From Formicarius rufipectus (lineage: Eukaryota; Chordata; Aves; Passeriformes; Formicariidae): a DNA stretch of 64,000 nucleotides. Below are positions 13,440 through 26,200 of the stretch, piece after piece. The stretch is from positions 77,969 to 141,968 of the forward strand of contig VXAU01000683.1 of the NCBI GenBank assembly GCA_013399695.1, read 5' to 3'. A program made the translations under genes and the position numbers. Under the pieces are notes generated by a model, which was given only the letters and a program-made list of their open reading frames with translations, had not been told where the DNA came from and ran no database searches. The number at the start of each line of letters is the position of its first letter. Position 1 is the stretch's first letter.

Positions 13440-13570
13440 TCTGCAGCACCTTCTATCTATGATTCACAGAACACTCTCCATGCCTTATATAAAACAGACA
13501 TTTCCAACTATTATTACTCACACTTTAGGCAGAGCACAGAGTTTAACTTGTCATCTCCAAGTACGTTGAT
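13440..13570 (+). mobile_element. Possible MIR SINE remnant
   Basis: CTCTCCATGCCTTATAT, then CAACTATTATTACTCACACT, TTAGGCAGAGCACAGAG and TTTAACTTGTCATCTCCAAG follow the order of MIR (ACTATTATTATCCCCATTTT, a short deletion over GATGAGGAAACTG, then AGGCACAGAGAGGTTAAGT, ACTTGCCCAAGG). Divergence is high. Confidence 0.4.
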
Positions 13571-14013
13571 GCAAAACATGGGGGTGGTGGGAAGAACCAG
13601 TTATTAAACCCTCCTAGCAGGAAGCAGTGATTAAAATAGCCTGGCTGATGAATTACCTTTCAAGGAATACATCACTCAAAGCATGTACATGACTTTCAGA
13701 TGTAAAAAATTAGCTAGGTGTCAGGTATATAAAATGTCTCTTCCATCTGACCTGCCACTCTCACTTTCATTTTCTAAGCAGCAGAAGTTGTCCCACTGTG
13801 GGTGGGGGAAATAACTGAATAAAGAATATCTCAAATATCTCATAATGAATCTTTAACTTATTTTATGGGTACACACATATTCATAGGGTTTTGGAAAATT
13901 TGTATTAGTCAGTCTTTAAGAGTGCCCTGAGACACCTGCTGCTTTGGAGCAGCTGAGAGACTGGTTGTTACACGCTTTTGCCAGATGAATTGATGTGTGT
14001 CACTGCCATACTT

Positions 14014-14039
14014 AATTCCTGTGCTTTAGCACAGGAATT
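14014..14039. repeat. Perfect 12-bp inverted repeat, 2-base spacer
   Basis: AATTCCTGTGCT is followed by TT and then AGCACAGGAATT, its exact reverse complement. The 26-base unit could extrude as a cruciform or fold as an RNA hairpin. I see no linked gene, terminal duplication or element boundary. Confidence 0.95.
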
Positions 14040-15978
14040 CTCTCCTGAAGCAGCCATTTATTCATTTCAGCTGAAAAAAAAAAAAATGGCAGGACAAGCA
14101 AGTGTGGAGGTCATGAGAAACAAGAAATGATGCATTGTCCACAAAAAACAGTCCTCCTTCCTCCACCCACCCTCTCTTAGTTCTCCCTAGCTTTCCATGG
14201 CATTCATCCTAAAAACAAGTACCTATAAGCAGCAGTTGCACCTACACCTCCCCAAACCTTTGTATTAATCTCTCCCCATCCTTTCTTTCTCTCCTTCCCC
14301 CTGCTCTAAGACAAAAAGCATTCCCTTTTTCTCTATCTTGGTCCTGTTTTGACAGGCCATCCCGCATGACTGAACAGCTTGAAGCCTTGTTGTTCAGACA
14401 GTTTCCTGTGGGCAGGACCCCTAATTCAAGATCTCTTCATAATCAAACACGGTTAGATTTGATATCAAGCTTTGCACATCCGTGAAAGCTGAATGTCATC
14501 TGCAAATCATTACTTTAATGAAGAGACTCAAATGAGGTTTCATTCACTTCAGTGTCTCAGAGGAAAAGCTTTTGACACTTCTACTGCCTTCTTTTTTTCC
14601 CTTTATTTGAATGCCAAACTGCTTCTCTAATTCAAGGGGCATCTAGTCAGGTTCTACCTGCTGTTGCACTTTTTAAGCTTGCAGTTCTCCTTTGTGTCCC
14701 ACCAATGGACACTGAAGATTTCAGAAGTATTATCTAATTGCACATGCACTGCCATGAAAAACTTCACTGGTGCATGAAGCAGGTAAGTGAAGATCACTCT
14801 TGCCTAGCAGTGCCAATATCAAACATATTACAGCAAAGAGAATAAAGTTTTTCATTTTCCATAGTTATAACCCTGAAAGAGTAAAGGCAGCATGCTCCTC
14901 TCAGCAACTCCCCCCTTCCCACCACTTACAAATCTCTTGTACCAATACTGATTATTAAGCCCCTGAGCTGTTATATAGTTTATATATCCTCTTTTCTTAC
15001 CTCTGAGGGCAGAGATATATTCTAAAAGTCTGTTTTCTTGCCAAAAGTTATGATTGCTTTAGGATACCAGGGAAGCACCCATGTTTTTATTCTAGCACTT
15101 TTCAGAATTGTCTTGTCCTAGCTATTCAGTCATAACCCATGTCACATATGTAAATACTGAGAGCTATAAATAACAGCATGAATTTTAATGCCCCAATAGC
15201 TAAAGTTTGGCTATTACATGCATTTAAGGTACTTAATGACTTGATAACTAACTACAGGAATTCCATTTCTTAGAGTCTCAGCAGCTTGTAATTGTCAGGA
15301 TTTTGGCAGAAGAGTCTATGGGTATCAACAAGAGAATTGGTGAGAGGCCACATAACAGGAATAAACTGCAAGTTTTTGTCATCTTGATTTCTAGCCCACT
15401 TGCAAGTCCTATATGAAAGAGGGATAAAAAACCCAAACAAATTAAAGCTTTACGAAGTTGTAGTGAAATCCAGAGCTATTTACTGCCACAGTACTATAGA
15501 CCTCTAGCTAGATCTACTTTATGGATCACTTCATTTAAGCAAAGAGAAGCCTTGCTATGTCTTTGTGTGGTACATTAGGTCTAAATTAAAACAGAGTGAC
15601 TTAGAGAGAAGATAGGTGCTGGTTTCCAAACTTAGGCAGTGGTGACTAGTTGCCACTAGTCAACTGTAATTTTCCTGTTTTGCTTAGTTAGAAGACAATC
15701 ACAGTTGCAGAGAACCTCTAAGTAAATACAAGTGCCGAGGGGTAGATGTGTTGTATGCACAGGCATATGACATAGGCTTGTAGTTTCAATATAGCTCTCA
15801 GTTTTCAGTACCTGAGCAAAGCATGTGATGAGTACAGCCTCCCTGAGGGGGCAATTTGTCTCAAAAGTCCTCAAATGGCATATTCATCCTTCCCCCAGGC
15901 TTTCCCTCTCTCTCTGATTTTCTGCTGTTTCATCAACTTCACTTTCTTTCCTCTCTAAGCCTGTCATGAGCCCTGTTG

Positions 15979-15997
15979 AGAGCTCTGCCAGAGCTCT
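15979..15997. repeat. Perfect 9-bp inverted repeat, 1-base centre
   Basis: AGAGCTCTG, C, CAGAGCTCT. No associated feature was recognised. Confidence 0.9.
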
Positions 15998-16680
15998 TAA
16001 AATAGTATGCAAAGGAAACGGCAGCGTCAGACACAGGAGCAGCTCCGCAGAAAGCTTTGGACATATCCACTAGTTCTCTCCTCAACACATAGAGCAAGAA
16101 AATAAGAATGGTCTGGTACTGCAATCCTTTATTGACTTTGTCAGTGATACCAACCCACAGCACAGTGCCACATGAGGACCTTTCTCATTCCAGTTATTGT
16201 TGTCAAAACTGCTGATGCACCTATTTAAGCAGCGCATAAGCAACATCCATACAGCCACTACTTCCACTGTTTTGCCCAGAGCCAAACTGGTACCTCTCCT
16301 CTTTCTCCTGATTCCTTGAAGAATACAGGACTAAGGAAGAATAAAATAAAACTTCACTCAATTATTTCAATAAAAATAGAAACCCACAAAGTCTAGTGAG
16401 CACATCTTTCTTCCATTAAATTTTTCTATACATAAATGCCAAAAAGAAACCAAAAAACAACAAATAATTTACCTTCACCACCTCCACGGAGGAGGCCACC
16501 CCTCTACTAACACAGAAAACAACAATTCCAGGCAGAGATAGTTATCACATAAAAAAGAATGACCACTTTCTTCGCTTGTGACCAGCTTCATGGCTACCAT
16601 AACCACCTCCTTGTGGTCTAAGACTTCCCAAGTTGTTTTTTTTTCCCAGGGTGGTCTTCTCTTTGTTATATTTGGTTACT

Positions 16681-16930
16681 TTCTGGGGGGTTTTATACTG
16701 TTTGTTTGGGGTTTTTTGGTTGGTTTTGTTTGTTTGTTTGTTTTGGGTTTTTTGTTTGTTTTTTGGTGTTTTTTTTTGTTTGTTTGGTTTTTTTTTGTTG
16801 TTGTTTTTTGTTGTTGTTTGTTTTTGTTTGGGGGATTTTTGATTTGTTTGTGGGTTTTTATTGGTTTGTTGTTTTGTTGTTTGGAGGCTTTTTTTGAGGA
16901 GGATTTGCTTGTTGGTTTGTTTGTTCTCTT
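16681..16930 (+). repeat. T/G-rich low-complexity tract
   Basis: About 250 bases consist almost only of T and G in TTTG, GTTTT and GGGTTTTTT units, with runs of three to six G at 16685-16690 and at several later points. On the minus strand this is an A/C-rich tract that opens a long lysine/glutamine/threonine/asparagine frame, which is an artefact. The mirror-complement tract at 17219-17305 could pair with it. Confidence 0.9.
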
Positions 16931-17192
16931 GTATTACAAGGAGCAATTCAGAAGGTACAGATCCTGAAGTTAACAATGGAAATGTTTTTTTTTCCATTCT
17001 GGTTCCTCTGCACAAACCAGGTCTCTGCACATACTTCCCAACTCTTTTAAAAGAGAGGGACGTAGTCTGGCAGCTCTGATGCACTGCTTCCCACATTACT
17101 GTGCAATCAGAAAAAGCAGCTCCAACTGGACACGTGGCATCAAAAGCCACATAATGCACCTGAAATAATTATACGTGGCTCTGGAAAGGGGG

Positions 17193-17220
17193 GTGTGTGT
17201 GTGGGAGAATCACACACACA
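17193..17220. repeat. (GT)n/(CA)n inverted pair
   Basis: A (GT) run at 17193-17203 is followed after seven bases by a (CA) run at 17211-17220, so each strand can fold into a perfect 10-base-pair hairpin. It adjoins the A/C-rich tract downstream. Confidence 0.9.
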
Positions 17221-17305
17221 AAAAATCCCAAACAGACAAAAACAAAACAAACCCCCAACAAACAAACCCAAAAAATCCCCCCAAAAAATCCCCCAAAACA
17301 AAACC
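17219..17305 (+). repeat. A/C-rich low-complexity tract with C runs
   Basis: AAAC-type units contain C runs of 5, 3, 6 and 5 bases at 17252-17256, 17267-17269, 17277-17282 and 17290-17294. On the minus strand these are four G runs separated by 7, 7 and 10 bases. Confidence 0.9.
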
Positions 17306-18409
17306 AAATACAAAATTAGTACATTGATGCAGACAAGGATTATCACACTTCTTTCTTTTTTTGCTGCATATACATCTTCTTACTGCTTAACCTGCTTCAG
17401 CTTGTTTCCCTGTTCTTCCTTGAGGCTTTCATGTCACCATCTCTCAAGACTTCTCTTGCCTAAAGCTGAATTACCACAGGGATCCAACAGGAACCAAAAC
17501 TCAAAGCTCTGTAATGAGCTGGTTGCAGCTGTTACTAAATCCACCATCTCTGTTGCTTCTCACTGCCCACTCCCCCCACCTCACCCCTCTGCTTTGCCTT
17601 AGTGAAAACAATTTCAGATTCTGTAAGGTATTAAATGCTTTACTGCAGTATGTTGAGTTAGAAGAATCAGAGACAGCAATAGCCAGTGGCACTACAAAGA
17701 AATAAAACTGTCAAGTCAAGCAAGGATATACAGACTTATCAAAATGATTTCTGAATCTTTTTGAAGAGATTCTTTTTCCACCTTCTACTCATGCTGCCTG
17801 AGGCACCCCACTGGAGTCTAAAGATGGAACCAAAAGCTCAACCCACTTTGGCTGTCAAAAGCAAACACAAGATCATCCTTACTACCCAAACATCTTCCCT
17901 TTAAAAATTGCAGCAGATAAAAAAAAGATACAAAAGCAAAAAATTAGGGGTTTTTTATTATTATTATTTGTCTTAAATATCTACTTCATGGCACTATGGA
18001 AATCAGGAATAATTTGCTCTTTAATCCAAATCTAGAGCTCAGCATTAAAACCACTAATAAACATGGCTATTAGATTTTATCCAGCTCAGAAAACTTGGGG
18101 GATTTTTAATACCAAAAGAGCCAAATTTTATTTTCAGATACACCAGTGAAAATGCGTGATTCATGACTCCAATTATAGACACACCTAATTTCCAACTGCT
18201 CAAAGGATGAAAATTGGCCATATAGCCTTAAAAATCTCTTAAATAATAGAAAACCAAAAGGAAAAAATTTAAATATGGCTTACTTAAAAAAAATACACAG
18301 TTGACATTAAAAACTGACACGTTTAGTGCTACGCTTTTGATTTTGAGCAGTTAGAACATTATTATAGAATGACACGGTGCCTTTGTTCCACTCCTACCTG
18401 TATAAACTA

Positions 18410-18660
18410 TTTATTGCATGGCCTCAGGCAAGATGATCATAATATGACCCAATTTGTTCTAAAAGCCATACAGCTCCTTCCCATTGGCTTTAGTAGAGAT
18501 AGCTTGGGCTTTTTTCCTCTTTTAGCTTAAGTTTATGGATCAATAAAATAGGTAAATGCATGTTCAACCTGCAAAATAAAGGGCTAGATAAACTTACCGC
18601 TGACCACTACAGCTACATGTAGTGTGTGTACAGTGCTTTGAAAACGATAAAGGAAAGAGG
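18410..18660 (-). mobile_element. Weak MIR-like stretch
   Basis: CATGGCCTCAGGCAAGATGA, CAATAAAATAGGTAAATGC, and ACAGTGCTTTGAAAACGATA recall, in order, the reverse complement of MIR-type SINEs (CCTTGGGCAAGTCA, GTAAAATGGG, AAAGCGCTTTGAAAACT). The match is short and patchy, and chance is possible. Confidence 0.25.
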
Positions 18661-21107
18661 TGTTTGTATAGCACAGTGTTACTAACTCTCTAATTTCAGT
18701 TTGTGATTGCACACATGCTTATAAAAGCAGTACAGATGCCTACAGATCCTGCAAATCTATTAGAGGTAATAGAAATCCATTGTCTCGTCTCCCTCATTTC
18801 AGAGATGAGGTCACGAAAAATCTGTATTGTTGTTCTACTCCATCAATGATATTAACTTAAAAGAGCATTACCTGTTTTGATACTTTATCCTTTAAAAAGG
18901 TGAAAGCTGAACAGGTGGTTTTAGTAAGACAGTAAAAAAGAGCAAAATGGGAAGGAGCTGTAGGCAATTATAGATGACCTAAAAGTACCTGAAAGCACAT
19001 GGGCACTCATTCAAATAAACTACATTATTTGTAGCACCTACAGTTTTTCAGGGGAATTTCTCAGGAGCCTATCAGTGAGTAATGCCTGATTCAAGTTTTA
19101 CTTGACCATCAGATGCATCCAAGAGATGGATGGCTGAGGGTGGCAGTGTCATTGCTCTCACCCATTGCTTTGTTGAGAGATACATGCCACAGCAAGAATT
19201 GCCAGTATCTCCTTATTAGTACATCTATGTCTGATTTACTGCCCTTGTACACTACCTATACTACCCCTCACAATAAACAGACTTTTGAGGGCTTCTTGTT
19301 GGTTTTTTCTCACACCAAAGACAAGCAAACAATACATAAATTCTTAGCTCTTGGTAGCAGCTGGGAGGAAGAGAGAAGAAAATAATAACTAACCTCCCCC
19401 ATAGCAGGTAAATCTACACTGGAATTGGCAGGTAGTTCTAGAGAGGGTGTTCTCTTCAGTACAAAGTCCTAACACAGTATTTAAACTCCTCCAGGTGCTA
19501 TCACAACATGACTCATAAGAGCAAGCAGGACAAAAGTTCAAAAGATACTGAAGGAATTTGTAATAGAAGGTTTAAGTATCAGGTCACACTGGATTTTCTA
19601 ACCTTTATTACAAGTAACATAATATTCAGCAAATCTCCACCAAATCACACAGATAAACTGAACATTTTTGTATATTTATAAATAAAGTAGAAGAAATTAT
19701 AGGGCCTCTGGAGAAAAACATGAATGCAACAGACAAAAAAAACCCCAGTCAATAACCGTATTTTATTGGACTGTTTATTTCTTAGCCTAGGTTCTGTGAA
19801 CTGGTGAAGTCATAATTATTGCAGAATTTAAAGCAGTGATCTATTCTTTATATTTACTCCAGTTGAGCTTATGTATTATTTTCATTAAAATTAAGTGAAA
19901 TTGTGTGTGAATGCATCGTTTTTAAATAACTGTTGTTTCCACAGTATATAAATCAAAAAGCTATAAATTACTAGCAGTTATAATTTCAAGAAGATGATTT
20001 TAAAAAGTCATTTCAATTTTTAATACTCTGGTCAACAGCTTTTAGAAACAGTTTTAATTTCAATAGTATGCACTGATCAAGAAAACAGTTTGGTGTCATG
20101 GCCAATACTGGACAGATACATATTTACTTATACAAGCCATTTCAAACATGAATGACTAAGGTTAAATGTTGGCATAGCCATGTTTTCCTTAAAGTCTGGG
20201 AGTTTTATCACTGACTTTACCAATGGCAAGCTAAGAGGAATACCAAAAGATTTTTGCAAACCCTCCTCTGCATTCAGAAAACTACACCATTCCTTTTCAG
20301 ATGAGAATCTGTCCAAAGTTCGAGATGCTTTGATTCCCATCATTATTTATCCCTATCTTTCACGAGGCTGACCATAGGAGAAGGAAAGAGTGGAAGACCT
20401 CTGTCAATGAATTAAAGTAGATACTACACCTGGAGAACTATATTGTCATTTCATGAATAATTGTGCCCATGAAATGTTCACTTCAGGATATATTTCCCTG
20501 CAGCGCGGATGAGACTGGAGAGAAAAAAATGGGCATCTTAAACATTCATTAGTAGGACCAGCTGCTATTTTGTCAAAGCCAGCAGAAACAATAGTAGTAT
20601 GAATAATAACCCCCCAGCCCCTCTGCAACATGAATATACACATATACCCATGCAAAATTAATGTTCCCTTGAGTGTTATACCAAACTCACCCATTTGTAT
20701 CTAGTTCAGTTTTAAAGTGGATGAGAGGATTTCCTATGAGAGAATGATCTCCAGACAGACATTCACAAAATCACTACAAATCAGTTACCAGCTCTAAAAC
20801 AGTTCACCTTCCAGGTTTAAAATGAACAAGGGAATGAGAAACCAAAAGAGAATGCCTAGAAATTACATCTAATTAGCCTAGAAATTGTGGTTTCACCTGG
20901 CAGATCTCCACTCTCTGAGCCCACTTGTCCAGTTTATGACTGAGACTGAAAGTACATGCTCAGCAAACAAAGACAAAATACAGTGAACAGTTTCACAGGC
21001 CTGGGAGTGGAAAAGTATCATGTCAGGAATAAGTATGCAATAGTACTTTTGATAGACATTATTTCCTTATAAATGGAAAGTTGTGCTCCTGCGTTCTGTA
21101 TTCATAT

Positions 21108-21140
21108 GTGGGGTTTTTCTTTTGTTGTTTGGGGTTATTT
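21108..21140 (+). repeat. Short T/G-rich tract
   Basis: GGGGTTTTTC and TTGTTGTTTGGGG units; a small version of the tract at 16.7 kb. Confidence 0.7.
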
Positions 21141-21839
21141 CCTTCTTTCAAGGGGGGAAATAAAAGGTTTATTAGAGAGACATCTTGTTGCCTGATATTT
21201 AAAGACACAAAATGTGCTTTTAGATCAACATTATAACACTACAGACTACCATTACTAACAGTTTCAAAGGCAAAGGCTGAATCTGAATTTTAAGAGATTG
21301 TTTTTAAGAACAAGATAATATGGAACCACAACCCTCCAGAGAAGCAGTTTTTGACAGAGTAGCACTGCTGATGAGCAGAAGCTGCTGGAGGTGTCTTTAA
21401 AGTATAGTTGACGTACCTATCACTGCCTTAAGCAGCTGGTTGTATTCAGCTGCCTCAGGCAGAGCCCTTGTAAGTGCCCAGGCACAGATTCCAAATTCTC
21501 TTCCTGCCACTAGCTGTAATTATACAAATACATCACCCCATTATGGCTGTTTAATGGGTTGAAATATGTGATATCCTGGGACTAATGCACCTATTTGCTC
21601 CAAGTACAGAACAGCATATTACAGTATGTACTGTAGGTCCACAACTCTGCTTGAATTTACTATTACCAGTTCTCCCAGGCTTAACAAAAAGTGTTGTAAA
21701 GGATGCACATCCTGAATTACTCCCTCTGCGTAGGACCTAACATCTGCTTCTCCTGTGATCAATCACACCAAAGACAACAAATAAAATAGGTTGCAGATGG
21801 TGTCCAACATAACAAGCAGCTACTTATCATAAGATGTGC

Positions 21840-21915
21840 ATTACCAATGGGGAGGATGATTATTCCCATATTATAGATATGGAAACTAAGCTCTATACTC
21901 AACACATTGTGTGGA
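21840..21915 (+). mobile_element. Possible MIR SINE core remnant
   Basis: GGGGAGGATGATTATTCCCA, TATTATAGATATGGAAACTA and AGCTCTATAC resemble the MIR core (GAGGTAGGTATTATTATTCCC, TTTTACAGATGAGGAAACTG, AGGCACAGA). Only this short core is recognisable; flanks are not. Confidence 0.45.
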
Positions 21916-22232
21916 TAGCAACAATGGAAGCAAATCCACCCAGTCCCAAAATCTACACAAGACCATAATTATCCCAGTGCATGAGCTTGTATTGCTCTAG
22001 CAGCATTAGCCTTGGGCAACCAAGACAAGCTTCTGATCAATTTTGTAGTGAATTTCCTTTGTGTATACCTTGTAAGTAATTTGTGAAACATTTATTTGTA
22101 CTGATACTACTAGGCAATTTTATTTTTCTACAAGGAAACAAAAGGTATCCCCATAAACGGTGCCTTTCTACCAAGACTACTCCTTCTGTCTGATGACACT
22201 CTTATAGCAAGAATGGCAAATCTTAGCTAAGG

Positions 22233-22247
22233 CCACACACACACACA
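22233..22247 (+). repeat. (CA)n microsatellite
   Basis: Seven to eight CA units. Confidence 0.85.
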
Positions 22248-23195
22248 GACTCACGGAAACTTGTTACTGAAGTATATCCCACAGAAAGTAAAATTAAATA
22301 AAGTACAACAACAAATCCATTTCTACTTGCAAGGATTTGCATGCACACAGTAATTCCTAAGAACTACTTTAGAAATTAACCACAAATTCTTTATGCATGA
22401 GCACTCCTCGAGGCGAGCACTCTACAAAGTAAAGGAATTTAAAAAAGAAACACTTCAATGTCTTGAATACACAGTGATACAAGAGATCAAGCTAAACATA
22501 AAAGACTTGGATTATTACCCTTTAAATTATGTTAATTGAGCAATACTCTAACCATCGTGCATTGTCACAGTCTGATATAATAAAAGCACAATCTTTTCCC
22601 CTAGGTCTACAGTCATTCATACAAATCTAAGAAATGATTTGTCTCTGTAATGCTTGGAAATCAGTAATTTTTAGACCATTGCAATTACTATCCTTATGTT
22701 ACTTTTTTTAAGGCAATTTTTTTTTTTTAATGTTGTTCAAACAGAAAGCAATGCAAACATAGACTGGATCTTCTATCACAACTATGCAGCTCTGTAAAAG
22801 CTACCTAGTGTTCCAGAAGCATTGCTACTCTTAGCTCAAAGCACAGTTGGCGGGATTCTTGCTTGCATTTAAGATATTTAGGTGTTGTATCCCTCAAAAT
22901 CCAAATATTTGAAAATAGCTTGTAAAGACAGCAAAACCAGTTTGACCACTAATGAGATAACTGCTGAGGCCCCAGAAGTTCACACTGATAAATATACAGT
23001 TATCTGATACTTCGAAACTAAGGGTAAGTTCTAGCCAAGAGCATCCAACAACAGTGACTGTGATGTTTCCCCTCTCAGAGCCAATCCGTTTTTTGTTCAA
23101 ACTTCGGGGAAAAAAAAAAAAAAAAATTTAAAAAATTACATAAACCAACTAGTCTGTGTTTTTACTTCAGCTCACATAATAAATTTTTTTCAAGG

Positions 23196-23227
23196 NNNNN
23201 NNNNNNNNNNNNNNNNNNNNNNNNNNN
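23196..23227. other. Assembly gap (32 N)
   Basis: Run of N shortly after a long A run (23107-23126); probably a homopolymer-related sequencing problem. Confidence 1.
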
Positions 23228-26200
23228 TTAAAAAAATCCAGTTTCATCACTTCAAACTAGTATATTCCAAAATCAGCAAGGGACAAGAAATCTAATAAAG
23301 CAGCATTTAAATCCTAGATACTTTAAGAATGAAGATGTCTTAAGACAAAAATCTCCAGAATGACACATCTCTCATCACTTATCAAGGTATAACTTCAAAT
23401 TACTCCTTATCTCTTTTTTGACCATATGTTATAAATTTACCATTTCAAAAAAAACAAAATTTTATAATTGCTAAAACCAAAAAGAAAATGTGATAATCCT
23501 AATTGCCATTGCTCAAAATATAAAAATAAAAATCAGTACTTCGTAATTCTGAATATATAAAATTCTGGATATATAAAAAGAGAAAGACAGGGACAATAAA
23601 AATATATCCAAGATTTTTTGTCCAACAAGGAGACTAGTTCAAGGACTGAAGAAAATGCCTGAACCACTGAGTTCAGAAAACAAATTGCAAAGGTAATGAG
23701 AAAAATTCAGCAATTTGTAAACTGTTGAATTTGCTCTACATTTTCTCCCATTCTCTTTAGCTCCCCTCCTCCAACATGTTATTTGTCTCCTCATTCCCTA
23801 TAGTAATCTAGCTGCATGAGGGGATTAACATGTCTCAAATAAGGAGGTATTACTTTAAAAATGCATTCAGGCTCAAGAATGGGTCCAAATATTTAGTTCA
23901 GACACAAGGAAAACACTGAATTCACATAAAGGTATATTTTTCACACAAGGAGTGGTTAAATCTTAATAAACACTTAACACTCTTCTTCTGGACCAAGTCT
24001 ACCAACATGCACTTGAACTTTTTTGCAGAGGTAAAAAAAAAGGGAGGGAGGAGTTCAGAATCAAAGTTATTTCCCTGAAAACAGATAAGATGAACAAAGC
24101 CTGTAGTCCTCAACAACAACTGCAGAACATAAGAGTAGTTACATATCATCTTCCAAACATCTGTCGCTTCCAACAAACTCTCAGTTTGTAGAGTTAGGTG
24201 GCACCAAGAGAACCTTGCTGCATTTGGAAGACACCAAACTTTTACACATAACGTAACTACTTCATGTCGACTCTAAACTATTTCATGGCACCTATGGAAA
24301 GCATAAGGAAAGGGTAAACCACTAGAGAGTATGGAGTCCACATCACTGTGGAAGGAAACCCACAAAACTAATTTAAGCTTCAAAGTCCACTGGTGTTAAC
24401 AATCCCCACGTTCTCACATTTCTTATGCAGTTTCCTGCATGGCAAAGGTCAGACGACCCAGGCCCAGCAGATTTCATTTAACAAGGGAGCAAGATACCTT
24501 GTAGAATAGGCTCATCTACTTGCCTTCAAAGTATTCAAGGTTGACTGATTGCTTTTTGCCACCAACAGAAATAAACCTGAGAAGTGGCTTAGTGGTTAAA
24601 GCGGACATAATTAATTAGCTACAAAAAGGTACACAAGAGTCATACTTCTGCTAGTCATTCTATAATACAAATTTGCATCGGGCTTAACCCTGCCTGCGGC
24701 AAACAAGGGACCTTAAAGGCAGTATAATCATCATGGATTTTAACTTGCTAGCAACAACAGACAAATAAGAAACCAATTAGAATTACTTTTCTTGACCTTA
24801 TTGTTATTTAGATTCGCTTTTCTGAGATTATTACTCTGAAATTGGGAATATTCTTGGCATTTGTATACTGTAGACCAGAGAGGTACTTAGACAAAAATGA
24901 AAGAAACAGTAAGAAACAACATGAAGTTAGTAGAAGAAGTATTCCACTAAACTTAATAAGAAAAAAATTGAGAGATCAAATAGCTAGTCTGTAGAAATAG
25001 GATACTGATCTCCTTACATAAATTTCTAAAGTGGTAGATTGAACTGAGGAAAACAGGTGCAGGTGGCAGATTGCTGTAAATGTGGTGCATTCTAGACTGG
25101 TTATGAAAAAAGTACTGACCCCCACCTCAATACAGCACCCCATTTCAGTGTTTGGCAGTTCTGATGTGGGAAGCACATCATCAAACATACTAAAATTCAC
25201 TTCATGGCTGAAGAACCCAAAAAGCTTGAATATGCCTTCATTAGAATAACATCGGCAAGAGGTAGAACCATGGGGTGATCTATAACCCTAAAACATAAAA
25301 TTTGCTTGCATTCTCTGCACCAATGAACCTTTGTTTGGATTTTCTCACAAGAGAATAATTAATAGTGAATGAATTTTACAAGCACCCATACTGCTTCTGG
25401 ACTCTTTCAATAGAAGATTTGACAGGAATGTGTGGCTCAGAGGAGGGACTAGAAGCAACTCTTTAGTTCAGCTCTCTCTGGAAGTTTTCCTCTCTACTTT
25501 CCAGACAGAATTTACAGGATAATTTTCGTGTTACTCTGTTACATTACCTGAAACTTTGCCTTTGTACCTTGCCTAGGATATACCTTCCAAATCAGCTACC
25601 TAGAGGAAAATTGAGTATAAGAATGCATCTGACTCTTCCTCTGCCTTCTGCAGTGGCCCCATTTTTTTTTTATGTGGTGCCCTCTGTTTCTTTATGACCT
25701 CTGGAAATCTTTCAGTGTTAAAAAAGCTGTGTTGCTTGAACAAGCTGGCAGAGTATGTATTGAAATGTGCTGTGAGATGGAAGATACTGTCTGGTTTGAA
25801 AAGGACATGCCAGATTCTCAGCTGACATGCTGATTGTAGAGGGTGCATTCACAGGTATTGAACTTTGGATGTTTTTACAAATTTTCTAACCAGATGAAGG
25901 TCTTAGGAAAATGCAGCATCAATTTTATCCAAGAAATCCAACTAAGAAGGATGAATTTGCAATAGAAAAATGCTACATACGCTTTTTTTTTCTCCCCAGA
26001 GAAGAATATCAAGGTAGTTAGAAATGGTATAAGGAAGTAAAGCTGAACCAAATTTGTAAATCTTTTGAATAATAATGAACAAAGCCATTTGCAGTTTCAT
26101 TCTGCTTAATGACATGATTACTACTTGGAGAATTAATACAATTTAAGTTTCTTATCTTGTATCTTTCATGCAGTTAGCCAAAAACTGAACAGCTCTGCAA

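Larger units (their letters stand above)
13571..16680. other. Non-genic sequence
   Basis: Contains the inverted repeats at 14014 and 15979. Pyrimidine-rich stretches occur at 14.15-14.35 kb. No supported gene. Confidence 0.7.
17306..21839. other. Non-genic AT-rich sequence
   Basis: Unique sequence, a weak MIR-like stretch near 18.5 kb, a short T/G tract at 21.1 kb, and nothing else recognised. Confidence 0.7.

Noticed and set aside
16555..16630. RGG/hnRNP-like peptide on the minus strand (RPQGGGYGSHEAGHKRRKWS), possible retrocopy of an RNA-binding protein
   Set aside because: The similarity is only compositional over about 20 residues; flanking minus-strand sequence does not match any hnRNP protein I know, and no convincing tail or duplication was seen.
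16545..17159. 204-codon minus-strand open frame rich in Lys, Gln, Thr and Asn
   Set aside because: It is a read-through of the A/C low-complexity tract (T/G on the plus strand); no domain or splice context.
24593..24612. tRNA-like A box (TGGCTTAGTGGTTAAAGC)
   Set aside because: No B box or foldable cloverleaf follows at the right distance.
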